From NCBI GenBank assembly GCA_031414805.1, contig JANOQJ010000001.1, positions 1-64,000 of the forward strand: 64,000 bases of DNA, written 5' to 3'. The stretch comes from JAAFIW01 sp031414805. Lineage in GTDB: Bacteria; Pseudomonadota; Gammaproteobacteria; Burkholderiales; Burkholderiaceae_C. The notes beneath the pieces were generated by a model. The model saw nothing but the letters and a program-made list of their open reading frames with translations, was not told where the DNA came from and did no database searches. Position numbers and translations under genes: made by a program. Shown piece after piece: positions 22,779 to 30,570 of this stretch. The first letter of the stretch is position 1. Each line of letters starts with the position of its first letter.

Positions 22779-23878
22779 AACTCGCCCTGGTAACCGACGC
22801 CTGGCAGCCGCAGGTCAACGGTGTGGTGACCACTTTGGTGGAGCTGGTTCGCGAGCTGAGCAAGCTGGGCCATGAGGTCACCGTGATTCACCCGGGTCTG
22901 TTCAAAACGGTGCCGTGCCCTGGCTACAAAGGCATTGACCTGGCTTTGCTACCTGGTCGCAAGCTGTCGCAGATGCTCAGTGCGATGGCACCAGACGCGA
23001 TTCACGTGGCGACCGAGGGCCCGCTGGGCTGGGCGGCGCGCAGCTATTGCAAGACGCGCAAGCTGGCCTTCACCACCGCGTTTCACACCAAGTTTCCGGA
23101 AATTTTGTACGCCGCGGTCAAGTTCCCACTGAACTGGGGTTATGCGGTGTTCAAGCATTTTCACAAGGCATCGGCTGGCGTGATGGTGCCCACCGACGGT
23201 GTGCTGCGCATGCTGGAAGCGCGTGGTTTTGGCAACCTGCGCCCGTGGACACACGGTGTCGATACCGACTTGTTTGAGTACCACCCGCAGCCGCGTGTGT
23301 ATCCGCCGCTGGGCGTGCTGGCGCGACCTGTGTCGCTGTACATCGGTCGCGTGTCGTACGAGAAAAATATCGACGCGTTTTTAAAGCTTGATTTACCCGG
23401 CAGCAAGGTGGTGTGTGGCGTGGGGCCACTGGAGCAGCAGCTCAAGCAGGGGTTTGCGCAAGTGCATTGGCTGGGCATCTTGCCGCGCCCGGAGCTGGCC
23501 AAGCTGTATGCAGCGGCTGACGTGTTTGTGTTTCCCAGCCGCAGCGAAACCTTCGGCTTGGTGATGCTGGAAGCCATGGCGACCGGCACGCCTGTGGCTG
23601 CTTTTCCGGTGGACGGCCCGCTGGAAGTCTTGGGCCATACCGACGAAGCTGGCGTGATGCACGCACGTGGTGGCTCCATGAAAGACGACCTGCAAAGCGC
23701 CTGCTACAACGCCCTGGCGGTGCCCCGGCACGAGGCCCGCAGCCGTGCCATGAACTTCAGTTGGCGTCGGGCCAGTGACCAGTTCTTGGGACACTTGGTC
23801 AACGCCTTGCGCGGTACTTCGGCCAATAGCCCCACACCGGTGCATCCTGTAGGGACCAAGCTGTCATCCAGCAGTTAA
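22775..23878 (+). CDS. Glycosyltransferase family 4, possible diacylglycerol glycosyltransferase (Agt-like)
   Basis: The start at 22775 overlaps the previous stop (ATGA) and gives 367 residues beginning MKLALVTDAWQPQVNGVVTT, the usual GT4 N-terminus. The donor-binding EX7E motif is SETFGLVMLEAMATGTPVAA near the C-terminus. In known plcP-agt pairs the diacylglycerol made by PlcP is glycosylated by a GT4 enzyme, and this gene is placed accordingly. A role in another glycolipid or in mannosylation is not excluded. Confidence 0.85.
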   Translation: MKLALVTDAWQPQVNGVVTTLVELVRELSKLGHEVTVIHPGLFKTVPCPGYKGIDLALLPGRKLSQMLSAMAPDAIHVATEGPLGWAARSYCKTRKLAFTTAFHTKFPEILYAAVKFPLNWGYAVFKHFHKASAGVMVPTDGVLRMLEARGFGNLRPWTHGVDTDLFEYHPQPRVYPPLGVLARPVSLYIGRVSYEKNIDAFLKLDLPGSKVVCGVGPLEQQLKQGFAQVHWLGILPRPELAKLYAAADVFVFPSRSETFGLVMLEAMATGTPVAAFPVDGPLEVLGHTDEAGVMHARGGSMKDDLQSACYNALAVPRHEARSRAMNFSWRRASDQFLGHLVNALRGTSANSPTPVHPVGTKLSSSS

Positions 23879-23891
23879 GCTCATCGCCGTT

Positions 23892-23909
23892 TTGTCATAT
23901 GTACGTCAC
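23892..23909 (+). promoter_or_regulatory. Candidate PHO box at the ppk start
   Basis: TTGTCAT-ATGT-ACGTCAC has the 7-4-7 spacing of PhoB sites and 11 of 14 consensus matches. It overlaps the first possible ppk start codon (23899), so if real, translation would start downstream (23911 or 23926) or the transcript would begin inside the present 5' end. No clear -10 follows. Confidence 0.3.
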
Positions 23910-26049
23910 GATGCAACCCGTCCCGATGGAATCTCTGGCCCCTGCGCTCACACCCTCCCAAGCCCTGCCTGTTGCGACCTTGCTGGATCGCGACCACAGC
24001 ATTCTGGCGTTTAACGAGCGCGTGCTGGACTGGGCTCGCCGCCCCGATGTTCCGCTGATTGAGCGGCTGAAATACCTGTGCATCGTGTCGTCCAATCTGG
24101 ACGAATTTTTTGAAGTACGGGCTGCACCGCACATCATCGCCATGCACAGCGGCGACCGCAAAGGCGAGTACAGCGTGGCCTCGTTTCAGGCGCTGGCTGT
24201 GGCTGCGCACGAGCTGGTGGCCCAGCAATATGTCTTGTACAACGACGAGCTGATGCCAGCCTTCCAGCGCGAGGGTATCCGCATCGTGGCGCATGGCGAG
24301 CGCGATGAGGCCCAGCGTCGCTGGGTACTCGGCCACTTCGAGCGCGAGGTGCGCCCGCTGCTGGTGCCCGTGGGCCTGGACCCGGCACATCCGTTTCCGC
24401 AAGTGGCCAACAAGTCGCTCAATTTCATCGTTCGCCTCAGCGGCCGCGATGCGTTTGGCCGCGAGAACGAGATTGCCATCGTGAAAGTGCCGCGTGTGTT
24501 GCCGCGGCTGATTCGCATGCCCGAGCGGGTGTCGGGCGGGCAAACCTTGTTTGTGTCGCTGTCCAGCGTGATTCGCGCACACCTCGATTTGCTATTTCCA
24601 GGTCGGCAGGTGGGTGAGTTTTCGCAGTTCCGCGTGACGCGCCATTCAGATTTAGCCGTCGATGAAGACGAGGTAAAAAACCTGCGCACCGCGCTACGCC
24701 TGGGCTTGCAGCACCGCCACTACGGCCAGGCTGTGCGTCTGGAGGTGTCGGCGGGCTGTTCCGAGTATTTGTCTGATTTTTTGCTGACCCAGTTCAACCT
24801 GCCTGCCGACGCGCTGTACCGTGTGCAGGGCCCCGTGAACCTCGCACGGCTGATTCAGTTGTCTGACTTGCTGGACGCGCCGCAATTGCGATTTGCGCCT
24901 TACCAGGGCTGTTATCCCCTGTCGCTGGTGGTGGGCCAGTCGTTTTTTGAACGACTCAAGCAAGGTGATGTGCTGATTCACCAGCCGTTTGAGAGTTTTG
25001 AGGGTGTGCTGGCCTTTTTGCGGGAGGCGGTGAGCGACCCGGATGTGCTGGCGATCAAGCAAACCATTTACCGCACCGGTGCCGACTCGGAAATGATGAC
25101 CTTGCTGCGCGAGGCGGTGCGGCGCGGCAAAGAAGTCACCGTGGTGGTGGAGCTGAAGGCCCGTTTCGACGAGGAGGCCAACATCAACTGGGCCGAGATG
25201 CTGGAGTCCATCGGCGCGCAGGTTTTGTATGGCGTGGTGGGCCTGAAAACCCACGCCAAGATGCTGTTGATCACACGCCGCGAGGGCAAGCGGCTTGTGC
25301 GCTATGCCCATTTGTCTACCGGCAACTACAACCCGCGCACCGCCAAGCTGTACACCGACCTGAGCTATATCACTGCAGATACACAGCTGACGCAAGACGT
25401 GGAGCAGGTGTTTTTGCATTTGGCCAGCCAGAGCAAGCTGCCCAAGCTGCACCACCTGCTGGTGGCACCATTTCAGCTACATCGCAAGATGATTGAAAAG
25501 ATTGATGCGCTGTGCGCAGAACGCGGGGGGACCTTCCAAGAGGGCCGCATCGTGGCCAAAATGAATGCCCTGACCGACGAGGCGCTGATCGCGTCGTTGA
25601 TCAGTGCCGGGCAGCGTGGCGTGAAAATTGACCTGATCGTGCGCGGTGCCTGCATGCTGCCCGCGCAGGTGCCGGGGCTGACCGACAACATCCGTGTGCG
25701 CTCGGTGATTGGCCGGTTTCTGGAGCATTCCCGGGTGTTTTACTTTCGTGGTGGCGACGTGGAAGAGTTGTTTTTGTCCAGTGCCGACTGGATGAACCGC
25801 AACATGCTGCGCCGGGTGGAGCTGGCCTGGCCCGTGAATGACCCGGTGCTGCGCCAGCGCATTGTTGATGAATGCTTGGTGGCCTACCTTCATGACGGTT
25901 GTGACGCCTGGGATCTGGGTGGTGATGGCCGCTACCGCCGCGTGGATGCAACTCGCCGCGCCTCGAAAGGCATCCAACGCCCGGTGCACAGTGTGCAAAA
26001 CGCACTGATGGCCCGCTATGCCGCGCGCAGCGGCGCACAAGACGAGTAA
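23899..26049 (+). CDS. ppk1: Polyphosphate kinase 1
   Basis: Ppk makes polyphosphate from ATP. The 716-residue protein shows the N domain (NLDEFFEVRAAPH), the phosphohistidine site GLKTHAKMLLITRREG (H452) and the second conserved His in RFLEHSRVFYFRGGD (H610). Starts at 23899, 23911 and 23926 are all possible; the conserved region begins only at LLDRDHSILAFNERVL, so the choice does not affect the enzyme. It is followed after 5 nt by sixA. Confidence 0.96.
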   Translation: MYVTMQPVPMESLAPALTPSQALPVATLLDRDHSILAFNERVLDWARRPDVPLIERLKYLCIVSSNLDEFFEVRAAPHIIAMHSGDRKGEYSVASFQALAVAAHELVAQQYVLYNDELMPAFQREGIRIVAHGERDEAQRRWVLGHFEREVRPLLVPVGLDPAHPFPQVANKSLNFIVRLSGRDAFGRENEIAIVKVPRVLPRLIRMPERVSGGQTLFVSLSSVIRAHLDLLFPGRQVGEFSQFRVTRHSDLAVDEDEVKNLRTALRLGLQHRHYGQAVRLEVSAGCSEYLSDFLLTQFNLPADALYRVQGPVNLARLIQLSDLLDAPQLRFAPYQGCYPLSLVVGQSFFERLKQGDVLIHQPFESFEGVLAFLREAVSDPDVLAIKQTIYRTGADSEMMTLLREAVRRGKEVTVVVELKARFDEEANINWAEMLESIGAQVLYGVVGLKTHAKMLLITRREGKRLVRYAHLSTGNYNPRTAKLYTDLSYITADTQLTQDVEQVFLHLASQSKLPKLHHLLVAPFQLHRKMIEKIDALCAERGGTFQEGRIVAKMNALTDEALIASLISAGQRGVKIDLIVRGACMLPAQVPGLTDNIRVRSVIGRFLEHSRVFYFRGGDVEELFLSSADWMNRNMLRRVELAWPVNDPVLRQRIVDECLVAYLHDGCDAWDLGGDGRYRRVDATRRASKGIQRPVHSVQNALMARYAARSGAQDE

Positions 26050-26054
26050 CACGT

Positions 26055-26516
26055 ATGGATTTGATCTTATGGCGCCATGCCGAGGCGGTGGACTGGGTGG
26101 AGGGCTGCGACGATCTGGGCCGCTCGCTGACCCAGCGCGGCGAAAAGCAAGCCACCCGCATGGCCGCCTGGCTGGACCGGCAGCTACCCGAGGGCACCCG
26201 CATTGTGAGCAGCCCGGCGCGGCGCTGCGAGCAAACCGTGTTGGCCCTGGGCCGCAAGTACAAGCTGCGGGTCGATCTGGCGCCGGACTCTTCGCCAGCG
26301 CAATTGCTGGAAGCCGTGCAGTGGCCCCTGGCCAAGCAGCCGGTGCTGGTGGTGGGGCACCAACCCGTGCTGGGCGAAGTGCTGGCCCAACTGCTACACC
26401 TGCGCCACGACGGCTGCCCGGTGCGCAAAGGTGCCGTGTGGTGGGTGCGCACCCGCGAGCGCGACGGGCATTCTCAGACGATTGTGGTTGCGGTGCAGTC
26501 GCCAGACAGTCTGTAG
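26055..26516 (+). CDS. sixA: SixA-like phosphohistidine phosphatase
   Basis: The 153-residue protein is a short histidine phosphatase with the RHAEA motif (His8), SSPARRCEQTVLALG and the second catalytic His in VVGHQPVLGEVL. SixA acts on phosphohistidine in phosphorelay or PTS proteins. It is coupled to ppk and ends 70 nt before a convergent gene. Confidence 0.87.
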   Translation: MDLILWRHAEAVDWVEGCDDLGRSLTQRGEKQATRMAAWLDRQLPEGTRIVSSPARRCEQTVLALGRKYKLRVDLAPDSSPAQLLEAVQWPLAKQPVLVVGHQPVLGEVLAQLLHLRHDGCPVRKGAVWWVRTRERDGHSQTIVVAVQSPDSL

Positions 26517-26521
26517 TAACG

Positions 26522-26578
26522 AAAATGGCCGCCAGCCCTTATCAATACTGCTCAAGCAGCTATATTAATTATAGCAAT
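26522..26578 (-). repeat. TAGCTGCTTGAGCAG repeat, copy 9
   Basis: On the minus strand: GCTATAATTAATATAGCTG, CTTGAGCAGTATTGATAAGG, GCTGGCGGCC. The first stem here is GCTATA/TATAGC rather than GCTATT/AATAGC, so pairing is kept. It fills the gap between convergent sixA and the H1-like gene. Confidence 0.88.
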
Positions 26579-26586
26579 CCAGAAGC

Positions 26587-27066
26587 TTAATCAGCAGCCA
26601 GTTTGTTTGGCCGACCTGTTTTCACCGCAGGCACCGCCTTCAAGGCAGACAAAAATCCCGCGTCACTCATTGCAGCCAGCGCCTTCACGCCAGCGCGTAG
26701 CACTTCACTCTTTTTGGCTGGCGAAGCCAGTTTGGCGGCGCGCGCTTTGAGTTCGTCCAGCACCAGGTATTCGAGTTTGGGAATGGTGAAGCTGTCGCGC
26801 ACCAGCTTGGGTTTTTTGGCTGCTTTTTCGGCTTTGCTGGCGGCGCTGTCGGGCGTTGCCGCTGGGGTTTTGGCTTTGGTAGCTGCAGGTTTGGCCGCTG
26901 TGCGGGGCGAAGCAGATTTTTTGGCAGGTGTTCCAGCGGTTTTAGCCGCGACTTTTACGACGGGCTTGGCCGCTGATTTCACCGCTGCGGTGGTTGCCGT
27001 GGGTGTAGTGCCATCAATTACCAATGCCGTCAATGTGACGGTCGGGATTTTTTTTGCAGTTGCCAT
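26587..27066 (-). CDS. Lys/Ala-rich histone H1-like protein with a C-terminal RHH-like domain
   Basis: From the ATG at 27066 the protein has 159 residues. Residues about 25-90 are a low-complexity Ala/Lys/Pro/Thr tail (repeats such as AAKPVVKVAAKT), like bacterial H1-type DNA-compacting tails. Residues about 95-150 (VRDSFTIPKLEYLVLDELKA, then SEVLRAGVKAL) resemble a ribbon-helix-helix unit. It is probably a nucleoid-associated or regulatory DNA-binding protein. A strong palindrome upstream suggests autoregulation. Upstream in-frame ATG at 27129 would run through that palindrome. Confidence 0.75.
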   Translation of the reverse strand: MATAKKIPTVTLTALVIDGTTPTATTAAVKSAAKPVVKVAAKTAGTPAKKSASPRTAAKPAATKAKTPAATPDSAASKAEKAAKKPKLVRDSFTIPKLEYLVLDELKARAAKLASPAKKSEVLRAGVKALAAMSDAGFLSALKAVPAVKTGRPNKLAAD

Positions 27067-27081
27067 GTGAACATCTTGATA

Positions 27082-27116
27082 AGTTAAACGATGTATATAG
27101 TTTATATCGTTTAACT
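27082..27116. promoter_or_regulatory. Candidate operator of the H1-like gene
   Basis: AGTTAAACGAT (27082-27092) and ATCGTTTAACT (27106-27116) are a perfect 11-bp inverted repeat with a 13-nt AT-rich spacer, located 16 nt upstream of the start at 27066. The spacer could hold the -10 element, so binding would block transcription. Confidence 0.55.
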
Positions 27117-27147
27117 GGAGGTATTCCATAAGCCAGCGACACCTCGC

Positions 27148-28644
27148 TTATTGCTGAGTCAGATCAAGCGACCAAGGTGTTTTTTGCCACGCCAGCACCT
27201 CTTCCGCCAGCAAGTGCGCCGACTGCGGAAACTCCAGTGCCCAGTCGACCCTGCATTCCATCGTGATCTGGTGGCTGCCGATGCCGCGTTGCAGTTGCAA
27301 ACCTTTCAAATCAGGCTCACGCCGGGCATGGCACAAGATCACTGCCACACGCAGGCACAGCAGTTGGTGCACAAACACCTCGTCCTCAAAGTCTGCGTCC
27401 AGCTTGCGCAGCTTGCCGCGGTGGCCCAGCACCAGCAGGCTCAGGCGGTGCAACTCATGCTGCGCAAAGCCCGGTGCATCCGAATGGTCCAGCACGTAAG
27501 CGCCATGCTTGTGGTAATCGCTGTGCGAAATCAGGCTGCCAATTTCGTGCAGTTGTGCGGCCCACAGCAATTTGCGCAGGTAGCGATCCAGCTGAGCGGC
27601 GGGCTCGTCCGCGCGCAACTGGCGCAGCAGATGGCAGGCGACCTTGCCCACGCGTTCGGCCTGCACCGGGTCTGCCTGAAATTTGGTGGTCAGCCGGTTC
27701 ACGGAGTTGGCACGCAAGTCGGTTTGCGGCAGATCGCGCTCCAGCAGGTCGTACAGCACGCCGTGGCGCAGCGCGCCCTGGGCGGCATGCATTTCGTCGA
27801 TTTCAAGCAGGTCAAACACCGCGCGCAGCACGGAAAGGCCGCCGCCAATCACCGCGCGCCGGTCTTCTTTCATGCCTTCCAGGCGCACGCGCTCGGCACT
27901 TTGGGCGCGCATCAAGCGCTCGCGTAGCCATTTCAAACCCTCACGGCTCACCCGAGCAGCGGGCCAACCGGCGGCTTGCAGCACATCGCCCACCGCGCCG
28001 ATCGTGCCGGACGAGCCGTAGGCCACATCCCACGCGTCGCGCCGGTAGGTGTTCAGCGCTTCATCCAACACGGCTTTGGCAGCAATTTCGGCCATCTGGA
28101 AAGCATGGCTGGTGAATTGACCATCTGCAAAATAGCGCATGGACCAGGCCACGCTGCCAATGCGGTACGACTCCATGACCTGCGCTTCCAGCGCCTGGCC
28201 AAGAATCAACTCGGTGGAGCGGCCACCAATGTCCACCACCAGCCGCCGCTCGTCTGACTGCGGCAACATGCGGGCGACACCCTGGTAAATCATCCGCGCT
28301 TCCTCACGACCCGAAATCACATCAATGGGGAAGCCGAGAATTTCATGCGCCCGCCCGAGAAAATCATCGCGGTTGCGGGCTTCCCGCAGGGTTTGGGTCG
28401 CCACGGCCCGCACGTGGGTGTTTTGAAACCCCGACAACCGTTCGCCAAAGCGTGCCAGACAGTCCCAGCCGCGGGCCATGGCGTCGGCTTTCAGGTTGCG
28501 CTGTTCGTCCAGCCCACCACCCAGGCGGACGGTTTCTTTCAGGTATTCGGTTCTGTTGATCTGCCCTTGATCCAGGCGACCTATTTCCAGCCGGAAGCTG
28601 TTGGAGCCCAAGTCCACAGCGGCGAGGCGCGTGCCGTTTTGCAT
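27148..28644 (-). CDS. ppx: Exopolyphosphatase / pppGpp phosphohydrolase
   Basis: Ppx/GppA enzymes release phosphate from polyphosphate ends or convert pppGpp to ppGpp. From ATG at 28644 the protein has 498 residues. The actin-like ATPase fold is visible as LAAVDLGSNSFRLEIGRL, then RLVVDIGGRSTELILG and YGSSGTIGAVGDV. The C-terminal half is an HD-like helical domain (HEIGSLISHSDYHKHGAY). It lies close to ppk on the opposite strand. Ppx and GppA are not separable by eye. Confidence 0.93.
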   Translation of the reverse strand: MQNGTRLAAVDLGSNSFRLEIGRLDQGQINRTEYLKETVRLGGGLDEQRNLKADAMARGWDCLARFGERLSGFQNTHVRAVATQTLREARNRDDFLGRAHEILGFPIDVISGREEARMIYQGVARMLPQSDERRLVVDIGGRSTELILGQALEAQVMESYRIGSVAWSMRYFADGQFTSHAFQMAEIAAKAVLDEALNTYRRDAWDVAYGSSGTIGAVGDVLQAAGWPAARVSREGLKWLRERLMRAQSAERVRLEGMKEDRRAVIGGGLSVLRAVFDLLEIDEMHAAQGALRHGVLYDLLERDLPQTDLRANSVNRLTTKFQADPVQAERVGKVACHLLRQLRADEPAAQLDRYLRKLLWAAQLHEIGSLISHSDYHKHGAYVLDHSDAPGFAQHELHRLSLLVLGHRGKLRKLDADFEDEVFVHQLLCLRVAVILCHARREPDLKGLQLQRGIGSHQITMECRVDWALEFPQSAHLLAEEVLAWQKTPWSLDLTQQ

Positions 28645-28791
28645 TGTTCTTAAAAGAGGATGGCGAAGCGGCGCATGGTACTGCGCGGCATTTCCAGGCG
28701 ACCACCCGGGTCGAAAGCTACCGACAACAGTCACTACAAAAAATATAGCGGCCTGAGCGCACAAGGTGTGCACGCAGGCCGCATTTGATAC

Positions 28792-28814
28792 AAAAAAACA
28801 GGGCCAAAGCCCTG
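28792..28814 (-). terminator. Rho-independent terminator of the fasciclin gene
   Basis: On the minus strand CAGGGC-TTTG-GCCCTG is followed by seven T residues, 6 nt after the stop codon at 28821. The region between it and ppx (28645-28790) shows no gene; 28733-28790 contains a possible very degenerate repeat copy. Confidence 0.85.
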
Positions 28815-28820
28815 CTGGAC

Positions 28821-29303
28821 TTAACGACGCACGGGTGGCAACAACACCGCGTCAACCACGTGAATCACGCCGTTGGTGGCGTTCACGTTGGCAGTTTGAA
28901 CCACGGCATCTTCCACCGTCACAAACTCGCCAGCCTTGGAAAATGTGACTTCAGCGCCGTTCACCGTTTTGGCTTTGCCTGCTTTCACGTCAGCAGCCAT
29001 CACTTTGCCAGCCAGCACGTGGTAGGTCAAAACACCTTGCAGCATGGCTTTGTCCTTGCCCAGGGCTTCCATCGTTTTGGCGGGCACGGCTTTGAACGCA
29101 TCGTTGTTGGGCGCGAACACGGTGAACGGGCCAGTGCCTTTCAACGTGTCTACCAAGCCAGCTTGAACCACCAGGCTGTTCAGCGTGCTCAGGTTGGGGT
29201 TTTTAGCGATGGTTTCAGCCACAGACAGGGGGGCTGGGGCTGACGCGCAGCCAGCCAGAGCGGCAACGACAGCGGTGGCAAAAAGAACGCGGCGGGTAAA
29301 CAT
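28821..29303 (-). CDS. Fasciclin-domain lipoprotein, probable Pho regulon member
   Basis: From the ATG at 29303 (GGAGAA upstream) the 160-residue product begins with a lipoprotein signal, lipobox LAGC (Cys19). One FAS1 domain follows: PNLSTLNSLVVQAGLVDTL, FTVFAPNNDAF, YHVLAGKV, and the C-terminal NGVIHVVDAVLLPP. FAS1 domains mediate adhesion or binding; the bacterial roles are poorly known. The promoter region carries three PHO-box half sites in the direction of this gene, so phosphate starvation probably induces it. Confidence 0.93.
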   Translation of the reverse strand: MFTRRVLFATAVVAALAGCASAPAPLSVAETIAKNPNLSTLNSLVVQAGLVDTLKGTGPFTVFAPNNDAFKAVPAKTMEALGKDKAMLQGVLTYHVLAGKVMAADVKAGKAKTVNGAEVTFSKAGEFVTVEDAVVQTANVNATNGVIHVVDAVLLPPVRR

Positions 29304-29333
29304 ACTGACTTCTCCAGGTTGATGAATCGCGCA

Positions 29334-29378
29334 AGCGTAGGGCTTGTTTGTGACAAAGAAGTGAAAAATAAATGACAA
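29334..29378 (-). promoter_or_regulatory. Pho promoter of the fasciclin gene (three PHO half-sites and -10)
   Basis: Reading the minus strand from 29378: TTGTCAT-TTAT-TTTTCAC-TTCT-TTGTCAC, three 7-mers at exact 11-nt spacing, then 10 nt later TACGCT (29339-29334) as a -10. The same geometry (10 nt, then TACATT) is seen for pstS on the other strand. The fasciclin start is 31 nt beyond the -10. Confidence 0.75.
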
Positions 29379-29412
29379 AAATAAGTCAATCCTGGCGCGA
29401 TTCCCAGGGCAT

Positions 29413-29446
29413 TTGTCACGCCTTCGTCACAAAGCGTTCTTACATT
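29413..29446 (+). promoter_or_regulatory. Pho promoter of pstS (PHO box and -10)
   Basis: TTGTCAC-GCCT-TCGTCAC (29413-29430) has the 7-4-7 layout of a PhoB site, followed after 10 nt by TACATT (29441-29446) as -10. It precedes pstS by 37 nt and points into pstSCAB-phoU-phoB. Confidence 0.75.
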
Positions 29447-29483
29447 GAGGCAAGTGTTTTTTTTCAACCTAAAGGCAATTTCC

Positions 29484-30518
29484 ATGAAATTCAGTTCCCT
29501 CATTCTTTCTGCTGGCATTGTTGCTGCCTCGCTAGCCACTGGCGCGACTGCACAAGAAATCACGGGTGCCGGCGCGACGTTTCCAGCCCCCTTGTATTCA
29601 AAATGGGCTTCGGAATACAACAAAGCTACCGGTATCAAAGTGAATTACCAATCTGTTGGATCCGGCGCTGGCATTCGCCAGATTGACGCCAAGACGGTAA
29701 TTTTTGGCGCTAGCGACATGCCGCAGACCGACGCTGTATTGGCAACCAAAAGCCAGGTGCAGTTCCCGACTGTGATTGGTGGTGTGGTTCCTGTGATCAA
29801 TATTCGTGGAATAGCCCCCGGTCAACTCAAGTTGACTGGGGCTATATTGGGCGATATTTACTTGGGAAAGATCACCAAGTGGGGCGACCCTGCAATTAAG
29901 GCGCTGAATCCGACTGCGGCCTTGCCAGACGCATCCATCGCAGTAGTGCGCCGTGCAGACGGTTCCGGTACGTCATTCCTGTGGACCAATTACCTGAGTA
30001 AAGCAAATGCAGAGTGGAAGGCCAAGGTCGGTGAGGGTACTGCCGTTAACTGGCCAACTGGTGCTGGAGGAAAAGGCAACGAAGGCGTAGCTGCATTCGT
30101 GGGGCGGTTGCCAAACTCAATTGGTTATGTAGAAAATGCCTATGTCAAGCAAAACAAGTTGACTTTCACACAGGTGCAAAACAGTGCTGGCAATTTTGTT
30201 TCCCCAGACGACCTCACCTTCAAGGCGGCTGCTGCTGGTGCCGACTGGGCACGCAGCTTCTATCAAATCCTGACAGACCAGCCCGGTGCCAATTCATGGC
30301 CCATTACAGGCGCGACTTTTATACTCATGCACAAATCTAACGACAAAGCCGCTGACGCTGCTGCTGCCCTGAAATTCTTCTCATGGGCTTACGCCAATGG
30401 CGACAAAATGGCAGATGATTTGGACTACGTGCCAATGCCTCCAGTTGTGAAAGCACAGATTGAAAAATCATGGGCTGAAATTAAAGACACATCGGGTAAG
30501 GCGATTGCATTCAAGTAA
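29484..30518 (+). CDS. pstS: Periplasmic phosphate-binding protein PstS
   Basis: PstS captures phosphate for the Pst ABC importer. The start at 29484 gives 344 residues with a Sec signal peptide cleaved near residue 23 (ATGATAQ). The mature protein starts EITGAGATFPAPLYSKW, the phosphate-site signature, and has VGSGAGIRQ and RRADGSGTSFLWTNYL. Strong Pho box upstream. First gene of pstSCAB-phoU-phoB. Confidence 0.97.
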   Translation: MKFSSLILSAGIVAASLATGATAQEITGAGATFPAPLYSKWASEYNKATGIKVNYQSVGSGAGIRQIDAKTVIFGASDMPQTDAVLATKSQVQFPTVIGGVVPVINIRGIAPGQLKLTGAILGDIYLGKITKWGDPAIKALNPTAALPDASIAVVRRADGSGTSFLWTNYLSKANAEWKAKVGEGTAVNWPTGAGGKGNEGVAAFVGRLPNSIGYVENAYVKQNKLTFTQVQNSAGNFVSPDDLTFKAAAAGADWARSFYQILTDQPGANSWPITGATFILMHKSNDKAADAAAALKFFSWAYANGDKMADDLDYVPMPPVVKAQIEKSWAEIKDTSGKAIAFK

Positions 30519-30570
30519 TCAAGATCAGATGATTAGAATCGCCAAAAAATAACTGACCGAGGGTATCGCT

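Noticed and set aside
28733..28790. Possible degenerate TAGCTGCTTGAGCAG repeat (ATATAGCGGCCTGAGCG) upstream of ppx
   Set aside because: The first stem and core are partly recognisable but stem 2 is broken and the tail differs; too weak to list as a copy.
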